Origin: Plantago ovata
Taxonomy: Eukaryota; Streptophyta; Magnoliopsida; Lamiales; Plantaginaceae
Reading direction: 5' to 3'
NCBI GenBank assembly: GCA_028274465.1
Contig: CM051457.1
Location: 17,681,097 to 17,745,096 of the forward strand
Length of the DNA stretch: 64,000 nt
The translations under genes were made by a program, and so were the position numbers. Below are positions 15,483 to 29,690 of the stretch, piece after piece (positions within the stretch are counted from its first letter, which is position 1; the number at the start of each line of letters is the position of its first letter). A model generated the notes under the pieces. It did not search any database. It was not told the DNA's origin and was given only the letters and a program-made list of their open reading frames with translations.

Positions 15483-17613
15483 TGGAGAAATAAATAAATT
15501 ACTCAGTAAACTAAGCACCATTGTTGTTTTAGAAATGGTCTTTTAATCCGAAGAAGAGCACAAAAAGTAACTCACAAACAGCAAGAAACATGAGAATCAA
15601 TAGAGTACTAAGTAAATATAAACATTAAAGAACTTGAACAAGAAAATGAAATGAACAAGTAACAAATCTCCTCCAGAAATCATTAGACCAACCAAACAAA
15701 CAAAGTCTTCACGGACAGTTGATAGAATAAACAGATTAACAACAGAGAATTTAATTTGAGATAAGATAAAAAGAAACACCCAAACCAAAACTCTCTTCCT
15801 CATTGTGTTGTAGTACTATCGAAATAAAAACAAAGTTCAATTGTAATTTGTAAACACCATTATGCACTGAATAAGTTCAACTGTACACACAATTTTTCGA
15901 ATTGGAATAGCTTAAGTATGTATGCACCTGCAGGTATTTGAGAGGAGACGCGCCCTTCAATCAATAGACGACGATCGAACCCACGTAGATTCGAATTGGA
16001 ATAGCTTACGTTACGTCTATGGGTGAACCGTAAACCTACTCCGTGAAACTGGTCTTGAGTCTTTAACTGAGTGAAAAATGGGAGATGATTAAACTATAAT
16101 AATAAAAAAATATTTAACTAAATTATCATGAAATACAAGTATAGATATTAAAATTTTATAATATAATTTTATTATATATTTTATCATAGTTTAAAAGTAT
16201 TTTATGGTGAAAATCGATATTGATGGGCTAAAAAAATCAAACTGGATAAATTATAGTAGGGCTTGGGTTACAGTTTTGCGATATACACTCTCTCCATTCA
16301 CTATGCTGGATATATTACTAGGGTGAAATGGATTCAAGCGAAGATCATTGATTTACCCTTTCTTTATACACTATGTGAGGTCCACTACTACACTGAAACA
16401 GGTAGATCATTGATCATGTATATGGATTTCCGAACCGGTTTACGTCTCCACACGGTAATAGAAACTACTACTATATATCCAAAGAAGTATACTAATTAAT
16501 TAGCCCTTGTTGGGCTTTATATATACTAAGTTGAATACGTATGCAAATTAATATGATTATTACTATAAATTATAAAGTGACAAAATTAAACACAACTACT
16601 TTGTAGAAGTGAAACTATACATAGTGCACTATTAAGCATAAAAAAAATGAAATTTACCCGACAAACACAAAAAAAAATGAAATTTACCCGACAAACACAT
16701 ATGCATTGTTCTTCTCAGAAGGTGAACTTCAAAGTTGATAAATTTGTTACCAGAACAATTACAATTATAAGACCATTGCCATCAAGGTCCTAGATATAGG
16801 TTTTTGAAATTCCAGAAATAAAAAAAGGACACTGATGGAGCACGAGGCATCTTAGATGTTGAGATGCGTCTCGGCAGTCATTTTATGTCTTCTTTTTTTT
16901 TTTTTTCTTTCTTACTTTTCTTTATTTCTCTTTTGTTTTACTAGACGTGACAATAATAAGTTTGCACATCTTTTATCTAAAGATATGGTGGTGACTGTGA
17001 TTTGCCTGTATTGAACCCTGATGGGTCTTGATTTTAATTCAACAAATAATATATATTCTAAAAAAATAAATAAATAAATAAATAAATAAATGAGAAAGGT
17101 AAACTAAATTTCAATTTGATAGAGTTTGATCGTTAAAATGATGAGTTTAAAAATGATATTGCGACTTGTGAGACTTTGGAAAAATTTATTGTTGGAGATG
17201 TGTGTAAGGCACCTTCAAAGTCTTTTTGATCTTTCTCCATCAAGGAGTTACTATAAGATAATAAATGAGCAGATTGTATGAATAGAGAAGAGTATGTTAA
17301 AATTGCCCTTAAAAAAAAAAAAATTCTCTCCAACATCAAAATATTGTAAGCCCTACATAAGTATCCCACAGGCCCAGACCCAAGCCCAAGCCCAACCTCC
17401 ATAAATCGTTAAGAATCCCAACGACTTTATTCTTAATCCCACGCTTTAGTCAACACCCTTGACTCCGGTTTCTTCTTCTTCTTTCAACCTGAAAACAAAA
17501 TCAAAAAAGCCCCAAAATCTCACTGCTTTCCCAGTCTCACACATAGTGGAAAAGCTGAGAAAACATATACCAAAACGCCACTTCACCAAACTGTATCTAT
17601 AGGTTTATCGGCT
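15483..17613. other. Region between divergent NFS2 and prefoldin 3 genes
   Basis: Must contain both promoters and the NFS2 leader. Visible repeats are a 30-bp perfect direct duplication (16641-16670 and 16671-16700) and an (AAAT)n tract at about 17062-17091. No coding region is supported; I could not pick convincing core promoters. Confidence 0.5.
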
Positions 17614-20600
17614 ATGTCGACGTCAGCTTCAACTTCCGATACCGCGCCGGAGAGAAGAGGTATTCCGGCTGCGCAGTTTGTGCAGGACGTGCAGAGCTAC
17701 CTCAACCAATTGAATCTCGACGTTAACTCAGCCCTTGCTTTTCTACAAGAGAGGTTTTTCATTTTCCCGATTACCTATTTCATGGATATGATTATTCAGT
17801 AATTAATTCTTTGTGCTGGATGGAGCTGGATCAACTTTACTTTTGTCCTTTTGTTTATGTGAAATTAATTGGTGCATTTTATGTTTTTGAATTCAACTAT
17901 AGTTCTGTTAGTTCCGAATGTATTGTTGTAATATGTGTGTGTGTGTGCTTGTTACCATCAAGTGGTTAGCTTCTGATTTCTGAACTTTCTACAAAATGCA
18001 GTCTCTAACCATTTAAAAAAAATGTTAATGGGAAATCACCTGGAAATACATAAGGAAACTTATTTCAGTTGTGTGGAACTTATGGTGAGTTGTGTTACTA
18101 TCATAGTTACAATTAACTGCATAGAAGTTTCAACTTGGTGTTATTGAAAAAGCTGGTGGTGACTTGTGTGGATTCTAGGTTTTAGTTCTAATAGGACATT
18201 TTCTATTCGTAAAGCTTTGCCATTGACTTTAATAGATTGGTTTACCCGTGGAGATGTTTTGAATTTTGTGGAACATTTTGGCTTCGAAGTTGTTACATTC
18301 TTAAAACGTCATAGGAAAGTTGATCTGTTTTGTTTTATTAATTGATAATTGGAGTCTACTAGAACTCGAATCGCATTTACTTCTCTATTTGTTGTGGAAA
18401 TAATTGGTTCATTTTATTCGTTGGAATTAAATGTTGGCGCTCTTACTTTGAAAAGGATGACGTGCTTTTTACTATTGGGTGATTCTGTGATTAGCTTCTA
18501 TTTATAAACTTAGTATTTATACCATATCCATACAACACCACCACTACCAAGAGCTAAAGATAAGTCTCTTTTCTCGAAAAGGGGTAAGTACATAAACCTA
18601 ATTAGAATCATTCACGGTCAAATGTAAATCTAATTAGAATCATTCACGGTCAAATGCCAGTGGTAGTCTTCTGTAATGGTTTGTCACCTCAGCTTGTAAT
18701 GGTCCATGTACCACGACAGTTCTTACTTAGAACACCCATTCCATGTATTCTTTCTTTAAATTAATCTTGAAAGGTGCATCTCTGTGAAATATTCCTCTTA
18801 GAATAACTTTCTAGTATGTCAAGGCGGTGAAAAAGATTGTGGGTAAAAGAACATCATTATAATTCCTTCCTAGTGAAACACTCTATCTAATGTTATGAGC
18901 CTAGGTCATATTCCATATCTAATTCCACATTTCAGATTGAGATTCTCCACTGATGGATTCTTTTCTTTTTTGATCTGTTAGTAACTGAAAATGTTCCACC
19001 TGAGCTGTTGGCAAGTGTGCGTAGTTGGACCAGGGTTGCCTGATTCACAGATCGCGCATGCGATTTGTGGTTCGCGATTTTCTCTCATTGTGGCTAACCG
19101 ATTCTCCAGCGAATCAAAGATTTTCAATTCTTTGATTTCTGGAGCACGATTCACTAACTTCCAAAATGTGATTCGTTCATTTTTTAAACTTGATTCGGTA
19201 CTATTTTCAATTAGATTCTCTAATATGCACCAACAAAAAAAAAAGGATTCATTCTCCGATTCTCTAGATATAGAGGTGTGTAACGTGACTTTGGGAGAAC
19301 CGGAGCGCGGGGAACTAGTGTTTGGTTAATTTATTTCTGCATTCCCCTTCATTTATTCGATTCTCTCGAGATGGAGTGTCTGAACGCGAACCATAGAGAA
19401 CCGGAGGTCTCCTAGACTGCGTTCCGGAACACTATTCCCCGGGGGGTGGTGGAGAATCAGCAAACCCTGGTTTGAACTAGTTATGACTTCTTGGTGCAGC
19501 CTGTCAAGTGATATATCAAAACATCTCTGATGAAACTGCTGTTAGAGATATGAAAATTAAAAGAATGTAGTGTTCAATAATTCTATATGATAATCCGGAT
19601 AATTCATAGAATTGTAGATTTTCAGGTGACAGAAGAAGTTGACAAATTATAAATTTTCCTTCCCTCTTTTTGTTTTGGTGTTACAAAGAGCAACTCTTAT
19701 AAATGGAAATTTGATAATTTTAACAAGTATTATTGTGTATTGGGTACATAAACAAACAAGTGTTGTAGGATTCCATGTAGATAAACATGTGTATTATTCT
19801 GTATATACCTTTGTTCATTAGACTGATTTTTTTTATTTTTTTTTTAATTTTTTTTTTTGTGAGAAATCCTTGTTTTGTGTTGTAGTGTTTACTTCTTTTT
19901 ATTTAGTTTCTTGATACATTCTGACAGAAGTGTTTTTCAGGCTTCAGCAGTACAGAGTTGTGGAAATGAAACTTCTTGCACAGCAGAGGGATCTACAGGT
20001 ATGTCAAATTTCATATGCAACTTATTGATGTGTCGAATTGTTGTAATATATGCTCTGGAAACGAGTATTCTGTGGCAACTCTAGCTGATAAAATTTTCAA
20101 TCTCAATAGTAATGATTATTTTCATTGCTAGGTAAGGAAGCCATAGCTGAATTATCTGTATCAATCTTGTGGTGTTTCTCTGTTCTTGAGCATATTTTCT
20201 CCTCTATTTCTTTTCTGGATATATCTGAGATGGAGTTTCTTACATGATTCTACCACAGGCCAAAATTCCTGATATTGAGAAGTGCTTACACGTGGTGGCA
20301 ACTCTACAAGCTAAGAAGGGTACCGGTGAGGTTTGTATTGATATCTTAAAGCTCCATTTAGCTTGTTGAAAGCTTATGCTCATTAGTCTTAGAGCACCAA
20401 GCGACAATATAGTATGTGGCCTAAAAATGAAATATTTAATGAAAGCTATATAGGGTTAGTTCTCAGTTAGTGCTGTGATCTACTTGCAGGCTATGGTTGC
20501 TGATTTTGAAGTGTCAGAAGGCATTTACTCACGAGCTCGTGTTGAAGATGCGGATTCTGTGTGCCTATGGCTTGGAGCAAATGTCATGCTGGAATATTCA

Positions 20601-22032
20601 TGTGAAGAGGTATTTTTTATCTTACTTTTACGTGGCATATCCTCTTTCTTAGACGTCCATATTTTATTTGGCTTGTGATATAATTTCTTGAGACCTTTAT
20701 TGTCTAGGCAACTAGCCTTCTCAAGAAGAATTTGGAGAATGCAAAAGCAAGTTTAGAAGTTCTTGTAGCTGATCTACAATTTTTAAGAGACCAAGTAACA
20801 ATTACTCAGGTAACATGTCTTTTCTTTATTGGAATAGTTTTGGAAAATGCAATAATAATAAGATACCAAATAATTGCAACCATCTGAATTAGGGGTCTGC
20901 ACTTTTCTGGTTAACTGACAGAACAAACGAAACAAAAAATTTAACCACAAGATTAAACCAACCATATTCATTTGGTTTGGTTTTTTGTTATCAAAATTTC
21001 TACACGCCATGAGAGCTTAGAAACAAAAAAAAGTACCTTTGGTCTTGCCGCTTCAAGGGGAATTTTCCTTGGTCTCTAGAGAGAGGCTGATTTTTTGATG
21101 TTTGGATTGGTCTCGTTTCTATTACTGGCATGTCCGATACTGAATACCAAATTTGTTTCTCTTTATGCTATTTTGTGTTCTTTATTCATATGTAGTAGAA
21201 GTAGTTAACTAAATCAGCTCAAGATATCTATAAATAGGATCTACTAGGTAAAAGGTAAATAATAGTATAGCATAATGTTTTAGAAAAGCATACTAATGTT
21301 AATAAAGGAACGAGATCAAGCTAACATAAAATAACCAGAATTTACTATTCGTTTATTATTTCTGGTTTTAGACTTTTGAGTTTTGATAGAGATTGAAGTC
21401 TTAGTGTTTTCCTACTTGATATGTTTAATTTGATATCATTTGGGGTAGGACTTAACTAGCCTTAGGAAGTCTATCAATTAATTGTTAAACCAAAAAAACA
21501 AACCGAGATTTAACTCAGTCCATGGATGTAAAGTTTGACAAACCACATTTTGGTTAACAAGAATTGAGTAGTCCCAGTTGAATTCGACAAAAACTTGCTG
21601 AAAATTGAAGAATTAAGTTAAAGTAGCATCTACTTTATTAGCTGTCGGGGTTGCCGAAGCTGGCAGTGCCACCGGAGGTGACTGGGCTGCCTGGACGGAA
21701 GAAGGTGAGAAGAGACCCAAGCACAGACAGGGAGAGAGTTGACAGTCCGAGCTGTGAATGGGAGAACTGAAAGAAAAGGACAAGAAATCACATTTATAAT
21801 TAGGTTAGATTGGGGCCGAATTGGTTATTGGACCATAGAATTAAATGTTTTGCTGCTACAGGATGTGCGATCCTTTGATTTCCGGCTTTCCGCCACACCA
21901 TTTACTGTGCTGCTGCTGTTCTGCAGACATCTCTGCAACAGCTGAGTCCTAAAACGTGACACTATACCTGGATTGTGCTACGAGCGACAATGATCTAGAC
22001 CTTTCTGTGTATAGTGCTTGACACTTTCTTAT

Positions 22033-22128
<96 letters not shown>

Positions 22129-23931
22129 ACTAGGACGGGTGACTTTTCATGACACATGCGTACGCAAGAACCTTCATCAGGTTATCGGCTGTTTGCATGA
22201 TGTTACATTGATTTACAAGTTCAGTACAAAGCGTATCTGGGTATCTTCACTAAATGTGCTATGGACTAGATTTATCTTTATTTTTTTCAGGTAAATTCTT
22301 ATGTTTATTGATGAAGGAAAATAATACACCTGGAGTGTATTAAACCATATATTGGAATTTGGATAGAGAAAGAAACTAAATTATGAAGTTCAGATGAGAA
22401 AGGTTTTAGCTATGATAGTAAATCATCAAAGCAACAACTCAAAGAAGCAATTTTTAATCATCCAATCCACAGCTATTAGACCCATTATTGTTTCTCCCCA
22501 TGGGCACTTAAGACGCATCTGGGGATAGGATTCCAAGGAACCCTTCTATCTCCATTTATGAAATTCCTTTTCCATGGACACTTAAGACACATCCGGGGAT
22601 AGGTACCAAAGAACCCTTCTATCTTCATTTCTGAAATTACTTTTTCATGCCCTGAGGGTCTCGGAAAGATCATTAGTACCCAAAATGTAATGCCAAAGTA
22701 TAAAAGTAATCAAGCCACCTTAGTAAGAAGGAACAACTTGTCAGCTGATTCGCCGTCTGATTTGCACATGAAAGCACCAGTGGACAAGTATGAACCGCAA
22801 TAACGCAAATGATCTGTTGTTGACACCTTCACCAGTGCATCTTTCTAGTAAAGGCTACACTTATGGGAAAATTGCTCCAGGTCATACACTTCCAGGGGAA
22901 TTCTTTTTTCTGTAGAGATTGCCAGAGAGTTATAGTAGCCCCCGAGTCTGAACTGAGAAACCCCAGTGGAAGACCATCTGCTCTTAAGTCCTATCCCACT
23001 GGCCAATGACATACTCCCTAAAGGCAGGTCATTAGAATATCAAACATCTCAGATATCCATCAGTCTTTCCAGCAAACTTTACAACTGTTTGATTCATAGT
23101 AGCCTTGGTATGGTTTGTGATATTAAAAAGTTTAGCAAAAGGCCTCTCAACGATCATAACAAAACCTAGTATTTGACCTGTGCCTGGCATCTTTCATGCA
23201 CTTATTCCACTCATCACAAGAGCACCTCCCAAGAATCATGATATCTGTCAACTCGCAAGGAGATACCAAAGACTCTTTTCATTTACAACTGTCCATAACC
23301 CATTAACCCCTACCCGACGCCATTTAGTACCTTATTAAAGAAGACATACTATGGTGACTATGATCACCATCCTTGATGGGGGGAGCTTACATTTTGCTAC
23401 TTGATCAAATGAAACATTTTAACCCCCACCCCTATCAGAAATCTCTTTGGATGTTCTGTAGTCTACTCGCTACCAGCTAGGAAGTGAGGGAGGATACGGA
23501 TATGAAGGCCCGAGTCGGGGGTCATAAGAATTAGAACCCTTTTCAGATTTTTATGTCTTGTATTATGCCATATAGCTTTCAATTTGTTAGGAAGTCTCAA
23601 CAAGAGTTCAATTCATGTTAATAAGTTACTTGATTTTACGATGTGTGAGAGAGCCACAGGTTCTAGTTTCCGGTGAACAAGTCTCTTTTGCTTATATTAG
23701 TGGACCTTAGATATATCATTTTGTTGAGCCAAAATCCTTCTATCTATTCTTTTAAAAATGATATAGCATATCATACAAATAACAATTTGACACTTAACTT
23801 CATATTTTGTTTTTTCTTAACATCTTACTAGCATAAATTTTTTCCAGGTCACTATTGCTCGTGTATATAACTGGGATGTACACCAACGAAGAGTCAGACA
23901 AGCTGCTACTCCTACCGCAGCCGAGTCATAA
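17614..23931 (+). CDS. PFD3: Prefoldin subunit 3 (VBP1-like)
   Basis: Six coding exons, 17614-17753, 19941-19998, 20259-20330, 20490-20609, 20708-20809 and 23848-23931, keep phase throughout and give 191 residues, the usual size. This is an alpha-type subunit of the heterohexameric prefoldin co-chaperone, which holds nascent actin and tubulin for the CCT chaperonin in the cytosol. Seen: [15 protein letters not shown], the first coiled-coil helix ([19 protein letters not shown]), [19 protein letters not shown], the beta-hairpin core ([31 protein letters not shown]), the second coiled-coil ([16 protein letters not shown]) and the ending [15 protein letters not shown]. Intron 1 (2.2 kb) carries a hAT-like element and intron 5 (3.0 kb) an AT microsatellite and a tandem duplication. 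All splice sites are GT-AG. Confidence 0.95.
18598..18657. repeat. 32-bp tandem duplication in PFD3 intron 1
   Basis: The string ctaattagaatcattcacgg followed by tcaaatg occurs at 18598 and again at 18630. Confidence 0.85.
19031..19469. mobile_element. Possible hAT-like MITE in PFD3 intron 1
   Basis: The left end CAGGGTTGCCTGATTC and the minus-strand right end CAGGGTTTGCTGATTC form terminal inverted repeats with few mismatches. The 8-bp flanks (AGTTGGAC and GTTTGAAC) agree at 5 of 8 positions, which would fit an old hAT duplication. The inside has repeated gattctc/gaatc motifs and no transposase. Confidence 0.5.
22035..22126. repeat. (AT)n microsatellite, about 92 bp, in PFD3 intron 5
   Basis: Uninterrupted AT dinucleotide run. 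Confidence 0.95.
22498..22645. repeat. 74-bp imperfect tandem duplication in PFD3 intron 5
   Basis: Two units, from 22498 and from 22572, share ccatggNcacttaagac, ggggatagg and gaacccttctatct with scattered substitutions. Confidence 0.85.
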
Positions 23932-26900
23932 TACTAGTAGGTGGGGAATGAATCAATATGTTTAGAGTATGCCTCAGTCACCCTTTGAAACTTCTCTTGG
24001 TCAATTATCTTTATTTATTAAGATAAGTATGACTGTCAAATTTGTGCTTTGTGGTCTATCACTCCATCCAAATTTTGGTTTTGCTCGACGGATTTGTTTC
24101 CAACTAAATCTGTATTTGGCCTGCTTGATGCTGGATAAATATGTTTCCTGTTGCATACCATATGACTATCTCATCTGATTTTCATGACAGCATAATATCT
24201 ATCGTTTATCTATTTTGTATGAGTGATATATTGTGTACCGTAACCTGTTCTGCTTTGGCAATATAGATAGAGGAGTAGCCTTTTGTGATGAACTATGGAT
24301 GGATTCACATAAGTTACATCTGAATTAAACTAAATGTGTGTGTTTGAATTCAAACTGGTTGGAGGGTACCACAAGATATATCTATAATGGTAGTCTCACT
24401 CAGCATTTTGCTTTCTGTCTTGATCAAAATTATGAGTCTTTTTGTGAGAGAAGGTGTCACCTTTATGCTTTAAATATTGCTACTTTTGTACTAAACTCCA
24501 CATCGGGATCGGAGCTCCTATGACTAAAGCTTGATTGAAGCAATATCCATTTATTTTTTGTTTAATGAAAGCCAAGCTTGACATGGTCTTGGTGCCGGGA
24601 GGTCAAAAGTACCCTACTTTTGACAATTTGAAGCATCCTGCTGCTTGACTACTGTACTAACATTAGTTTAGGTTACTAGTACTGCTCATTTAAATTAAGA
24701 CAGCATGCGTGTGTGTGCAGACAAATTAAGCACCTTTCATGATTTCTATCTTAATCCAAGTTTGAATACTAAGTACTTTTTTGAGGTTCCCAACTGTAGG
24801 AAGGAATCTCTTGCCCTACATTATAGTAGTAGTAGTATTGTGTTTCTTGATCTTGCCCTTTTGTTCATTTAGTATATGCTAGTACTAGCTTTTACAGGTT
24901 TTAGAGTCAAATCTCAAAGTCCAAATGAACTGAGCCTTTGATTAGGAGTTAGACTTAGGACCCTCACCCCAAGGTAGATTCTTCTATGGACTAGGTGTAG
25001 ATGATTTTAAACAATTCAACCGAGTCAGCTGGCTCATTCTCAGGCCCTTCCCCAACCTAGTGTCAACAGTTGAGATATCTGCTTTTTCGCAATTCAGTGA
25101 ATGACCTCTGTTTTGTCCATAACATACCCTTCGTTTTAGCATTCACTTCAGCTCAACTATTCTCTCGTCATGGACTTTACGTACCGCTTAGCTCCTGCCG
25201 TTAATCTATGGCCCTACTTCTGGCTCACCGGAACAATATTACTGTTAGATATGATGGTGCCTGGGAACCCCAATAGGCACTGGGAGAACAGTATGCTTAT
25301 TTGATCCAGGAAAACAACTGCTCATCGTAAACACTGATGGCCTCTTTATGAGTTCATTTTGATTTGAAAAAAAAAAAATAGCGATAAAAAATATCTGAAT
25401 GTTGTAAACGTGGGGAGAAAATAAAAGGGTCTGTGTTATATCACGTCATTACATGGAATTTTATGTAAAAAGTGAACTTCTGTATGGAATAAATGTGAAG
25501 ATGACTTAGGATTTCAAGTCTCGATCCGAAGATGGTGACCATGATTTTTTTTTTATCCAGAAGCTTAATTATGTCAAGTTCCCACCATCTAGACATGACT
25601 TTGTGGTTACCAAGCATTTTTGTTTCACTTTTTATTATCTGACTAGACATGACTTTGTGGTTGCCAAGCATTTTTGTTTCACTTTTTATTATCTGACTGC
25701 CCCACAGTTTTATTGTCAAAGAATCCAAAATCACTAAGCCATCTCTACATGAAACTGAGAATTTGAGCATTGCATGTCCAAGGAATGATGTTAAAAAGAA
25801 TTGAATTGGGGGTGTTATTTGGATATGGTGATGAGTGAAAGTTCTAAGTGTGGTATTATAGTTATTACCGAATACTAGTAAAAATATCCGGGCCAGGAGT
25901 GTCAAACAAAACTGTATGCTATTGCCCGAATAATTTTTTTTTAAATAATTAGACATAAGAGTTTATATGGGTAATGACTTCAAGCTCAAGTTATTGGTCT
26001 TTTTTCTAATTAATAAAACCCAAAACAGTTATTAAAAAGAAAGTTCAAGTCGGTGATTCTCACAAGTTTTTTCGAACTTTTTTTTTCTTCTTCTGACAAT
26101 AACAAATGAGAAGTTTTAGATGGAATGGGGCGAGTATAAATAAAGTGGTATTCCAAAATTTAATGTGGAACCACACATATAATAGATGTATGAAAAGTTT
26201 AAAATGAATCAGATGGAGAATATTGTTTATGGCATATATTTTGTTGGCATTACAAGAGAATGGGCCCTTGTAAAATTTGACTCGAGTGTCATCTATTTGG
26301 GTTTCTAAATCCGTGTTGACAGTTGAACTCTTAGAACCTTGAAATGGACCGTTCACATTCAAGACTTTGTGGCCCATCCAAAACCATGTATTTTTCTCTC
26401 AAATTGTATTTACTTCTTCTGATTTGTTGTTTGTTGTTGCTGTGTATATAAATAGAAAAAAACAAATTGAGTTTACTGATATTAGGACGTCGATGGATGT
26501 CATGATTCATGCTGATGTTTTAGTACTACCTACTTTCTTCCGTTTCGAATCAAATGTTATCTCTTACCATTCGTATTAAATTGATATTGATGAAATGCAG
26601 TTGATGATGTATATTTATGCCTAAGTGTTTCTTCTCCGTCTCCATCCGTGAGTTTCTTGTATAGTGAGAAGAGAATGGGTTAGACTTTTATCAGTTATTC
26701 TAGGGCAAGTCAAGTAGTGAGTTAACTGGTTAAAGGAGATAGGAGATACGCGATTAGTAGACTTTGTTTTTCAATGGCCGGGTCTGGAAGCCACACTTGG
26801 ACTCGTACTCACCATGTAAGAAACTCCTCTTCAGCTGGGAAGAAGTTATGCTGGATCGTACTCCACTATGGTCGAATCTTTTAGTACTACTATAACCATC

Positions 26901-28079
26901 CATAGCAACCCATAACATAGCAATTGCCCATTGGCCATTGATCTTAAATTGTTATTTTTTTTCTCCTACACTATTTAGCCCTTTTACAAAAGTTTAGAGT
27001 TGACCATATTCGATCAATTTACGTAAGTAAAAAGGCGGAATCGTAAAAGTTGAAAATAACAAAAAGGTAAGTAAATGAATCCGATTTAACTTTTAGACCC
27101 GAAAGGGGAAGTGAATCCAAGATGACCCACCCACCCACATCATATATCCAAACACAAAACAAGCAGTAATTATTATTTGTAGAAATAGAATAGAGACGTG
27201 CACGCAAAACGAAGCTGATTTTGTCCCGACCCGGATTTGTCTGCTTTTAATGTTTTGACGCGTTAAACTTTTTAAATTACAAAAAAATAAATAATAATAC
27301 AATAAAAATACTACTACCATTTATCTTAAAATTTACGGAATCAATTCAAATATTTTTCTAGTGTATAAAAGCTATTGACTTTGACTTTTACATAGATCAT
27401 GTGATGACACAGAGAAGACCATGTCTGTTATATATAATTTTTAAAAGAATTTAAAAATAAAATAAAATCAATGAGACGAAATAAATTGAAAAATATTACT
27501 AGTAGTAGGGTTTTTGGATGAAAGAGGGGAATAATTGCCGCAATCATCGGTGAGTGTTCAAACTTTAAGAGTTTAGGGACTAAAGAGTCAACCTTTTTTT
27601 CAGGTTCAGATCCTTTCACAGTTTATCTGTCAGTCCTATTTATTTTACTCGTATTTCTTTTTATTTTTCTGCCTACCTACTAATATTAGTACTTCGTATC
27701 GTAGTATGTTTATATTTATATATCCCATCCACGACCTGGTCAACCAAATTAAATAGGTTGAGTAATAACTAGATTTACAATCCTAAGTTCAAACGACAAA
27801 AGTTCGGGTACTATTATACTCGTTGCAGAATGTACCATGCCAGTTCACCCAATTGATATTGAAGATTTAATTTGTAGGCGTGAGGTGTAGAAAAAACAGA
27901 CGCATTTGATGCAACACCACAAGCGTGTAATAGTTTTAGCAATTAATTTGAAGGTGAAGAAGCAAGCTGGAGGCCAACATCAATAAAAATAGCTACATTG
28001 TGCATCAAGACCGCACGACATCATACATGCATGTTGGTCATGCTCATACTTGTTACGTTACACTTAATATGTTCATTAG
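23932..28079. other. Gene-poor intergenic DNA
   Basis: Downstream flank of prefoldin 3, then AT-rich sequence. The longest open stretch (minus, 25441-25956) crosses a tandem repeat and shows no family signature. Apart from that 54-bp duplication I see no gene or defined element. Confidence 0.55.
25589..25696. repeat. 54-bp tandem duplication
   Basis: Units 25589-25642 and 25643-25696 (ctagacatgactttgtggtt onward) differ at one position (ttacc / ttgcc), so the duplication is recent. Confidence 0.95.
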
Positions 28080-28081
28080 TA

Positions 28082-28350
28082 ATTCCTCCGGTAATTTTGA
28101 AGAACTCCATTTCATTTTGTTGACTTTTTTTATATTCAGTTTGACCTCAAATAGTCATAAGTCAAATCATAAATCATTGTAAAAAATAATTTTAAAAATT
28201 ATATTATGAAAGTACACTTCTTATATTTTCGTAATATAATTTTTAAAATTATTTTTTCATAATAAATTATGATTAATTTGAGGTCAAACCGGGCATTGAA
28301 AAAATCAACAAAACGAAATGGGATTTTTCAAACTTATGTACCGGAGGAAG
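28082..28350. mobile_element. Stowaway-like MITE (269 bp)
   Basis: Ends attcctccggta and, on the minus strand, cttcctccggta, flanked by TA on both sides (28080-28081 and 28351-28352). Long subterminal inverted repeats include the ccatttc.ttttgttga and gtttgacctcaaat blocks, so the whole element can fold back. A TA duplication plus a CTYCCTCCG terminus is the signature of Tc1/mariner-derived Stowaway MITEs. Confidence 0.85.
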
Positions 28351-28352
28351 TA

Positions 28353-29690
28353 ATCAATTTCTTTTGCGGTTTACTTAAATAAAAAAATGCATGTTAACTA
28401 GCCTTTTTTTGTTTTATGATTTCTCACGGGTATTGACTTTGATGATTAATCCAGTCGAATATTATTGGACATGTTTTTTTAGGGGGGCAATTCTCTCGAG
28501 GATTTCTTACATTTACGAGACTCGAATTGGAGACATTGCATATTAACAATTCCGAGTCAAAATATTGATCTTTTAATCGTATATAAGGACCCGATTCTAA
28601 TGGTATGTACAGTACTATTATTCATAAATATTGTCACTATTTAATTAATTAGTTTGAATAGTAGAAGTACTGTTACTAGCTATTTCTGGGACATTAATTT
28701 GATTCTCACGTTACAGTGAAATTTAACCGGAAACTCCAGCATAACATGCACAATATGATGATTAATTAATTAACTCAATTTCTAATGGTTTATTGGTAAA
28801 TGTTTCATTTATAATTATTATAGTAGTAGTAGACTAGCTAGTAGTAGTACTATAATGCTTGTAATTTACTTGCATGTTTTTCACTCAGATGATTCCTGTC
28901 CAACATTCTCCTATTGTGCCATTATGTCAACTATATATTAGAACAATTAAACCTAGCAGTAGTAGTAGTAAGTAAAATGTTGTTTACTAAAATTGATGTA
29001 TCTCTCAAGTTACTTGAGACTTGAGAATCCTATAAACTAAAGTTGAATAAAAGGGTTTGGTTTTGTTTGTGTATCAAAAGTCAAACAACTTGTGTGTCAG
29101 GCTTTTGCATCTCAATTTTATCAAATCTCGATTAATACTGGAGTAGCAGTATTTATCATTTGATCCCATCCCCAGCTGCAGGATGATTTTCACCCTCAAT
29201 ATGTAGTACATTCTTACACCTTAATTATATGTTCCAGAATCAATCAAACTTGTCTGTGTGTTATTTAAACACAATTTCTAAGATTAAATCTATGACATTT
29301 TACTAAATTCGAAATAGTGATTTTGTCGTATCGTTTTATTCCGAGGAGATAGGCAAGCTTTTATCTTAGTCATGTGCATGTATTGTGCCCAACGAAGATT
29401 TAAATAAACGTCGATCTAGGGGCTTTACGAGGGGTTAAAGGTTTTAACTTTTAAGTTGAACTTGTAAACTAGTGAAAGTAAAATGGTTAAACCAAACAAG
29501 TACTACATACGGGCGCAGTAGTTGTTAAATCACATGTTAACCAGAACTACCTAAAACCCATTTCTAAAATGGTGATGCTGCTTAACTTGCGTTTGTAATA
29601 GACTAATCCATAAGTACGTACTTGTTTGGCATGCATAATTGCATATATGCTCGATCCATTTCTTTTTATTTAAAAACGATAGATATATTA
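28353..29690. other. Intergenic, no gene seen
   Basis: AT-rich, with short TAG/GTA trinucleotide runs near 28820-28850 and 28955-28975. Nothing coding is supported. Confidence 0.55.

Noticed and set aside
22035..22126. CRISPR-like or structured repeat
   Set aside because: A simple AT dinucleotide microsatellite in a plant intron.
25441..25956. Minus-strand open frame of 171 codons
   Set aside because: It runs through the 54-bp tandem duplication (54 is a multiple of three, which keeps it open) and shows no domain, promoter or splice context.
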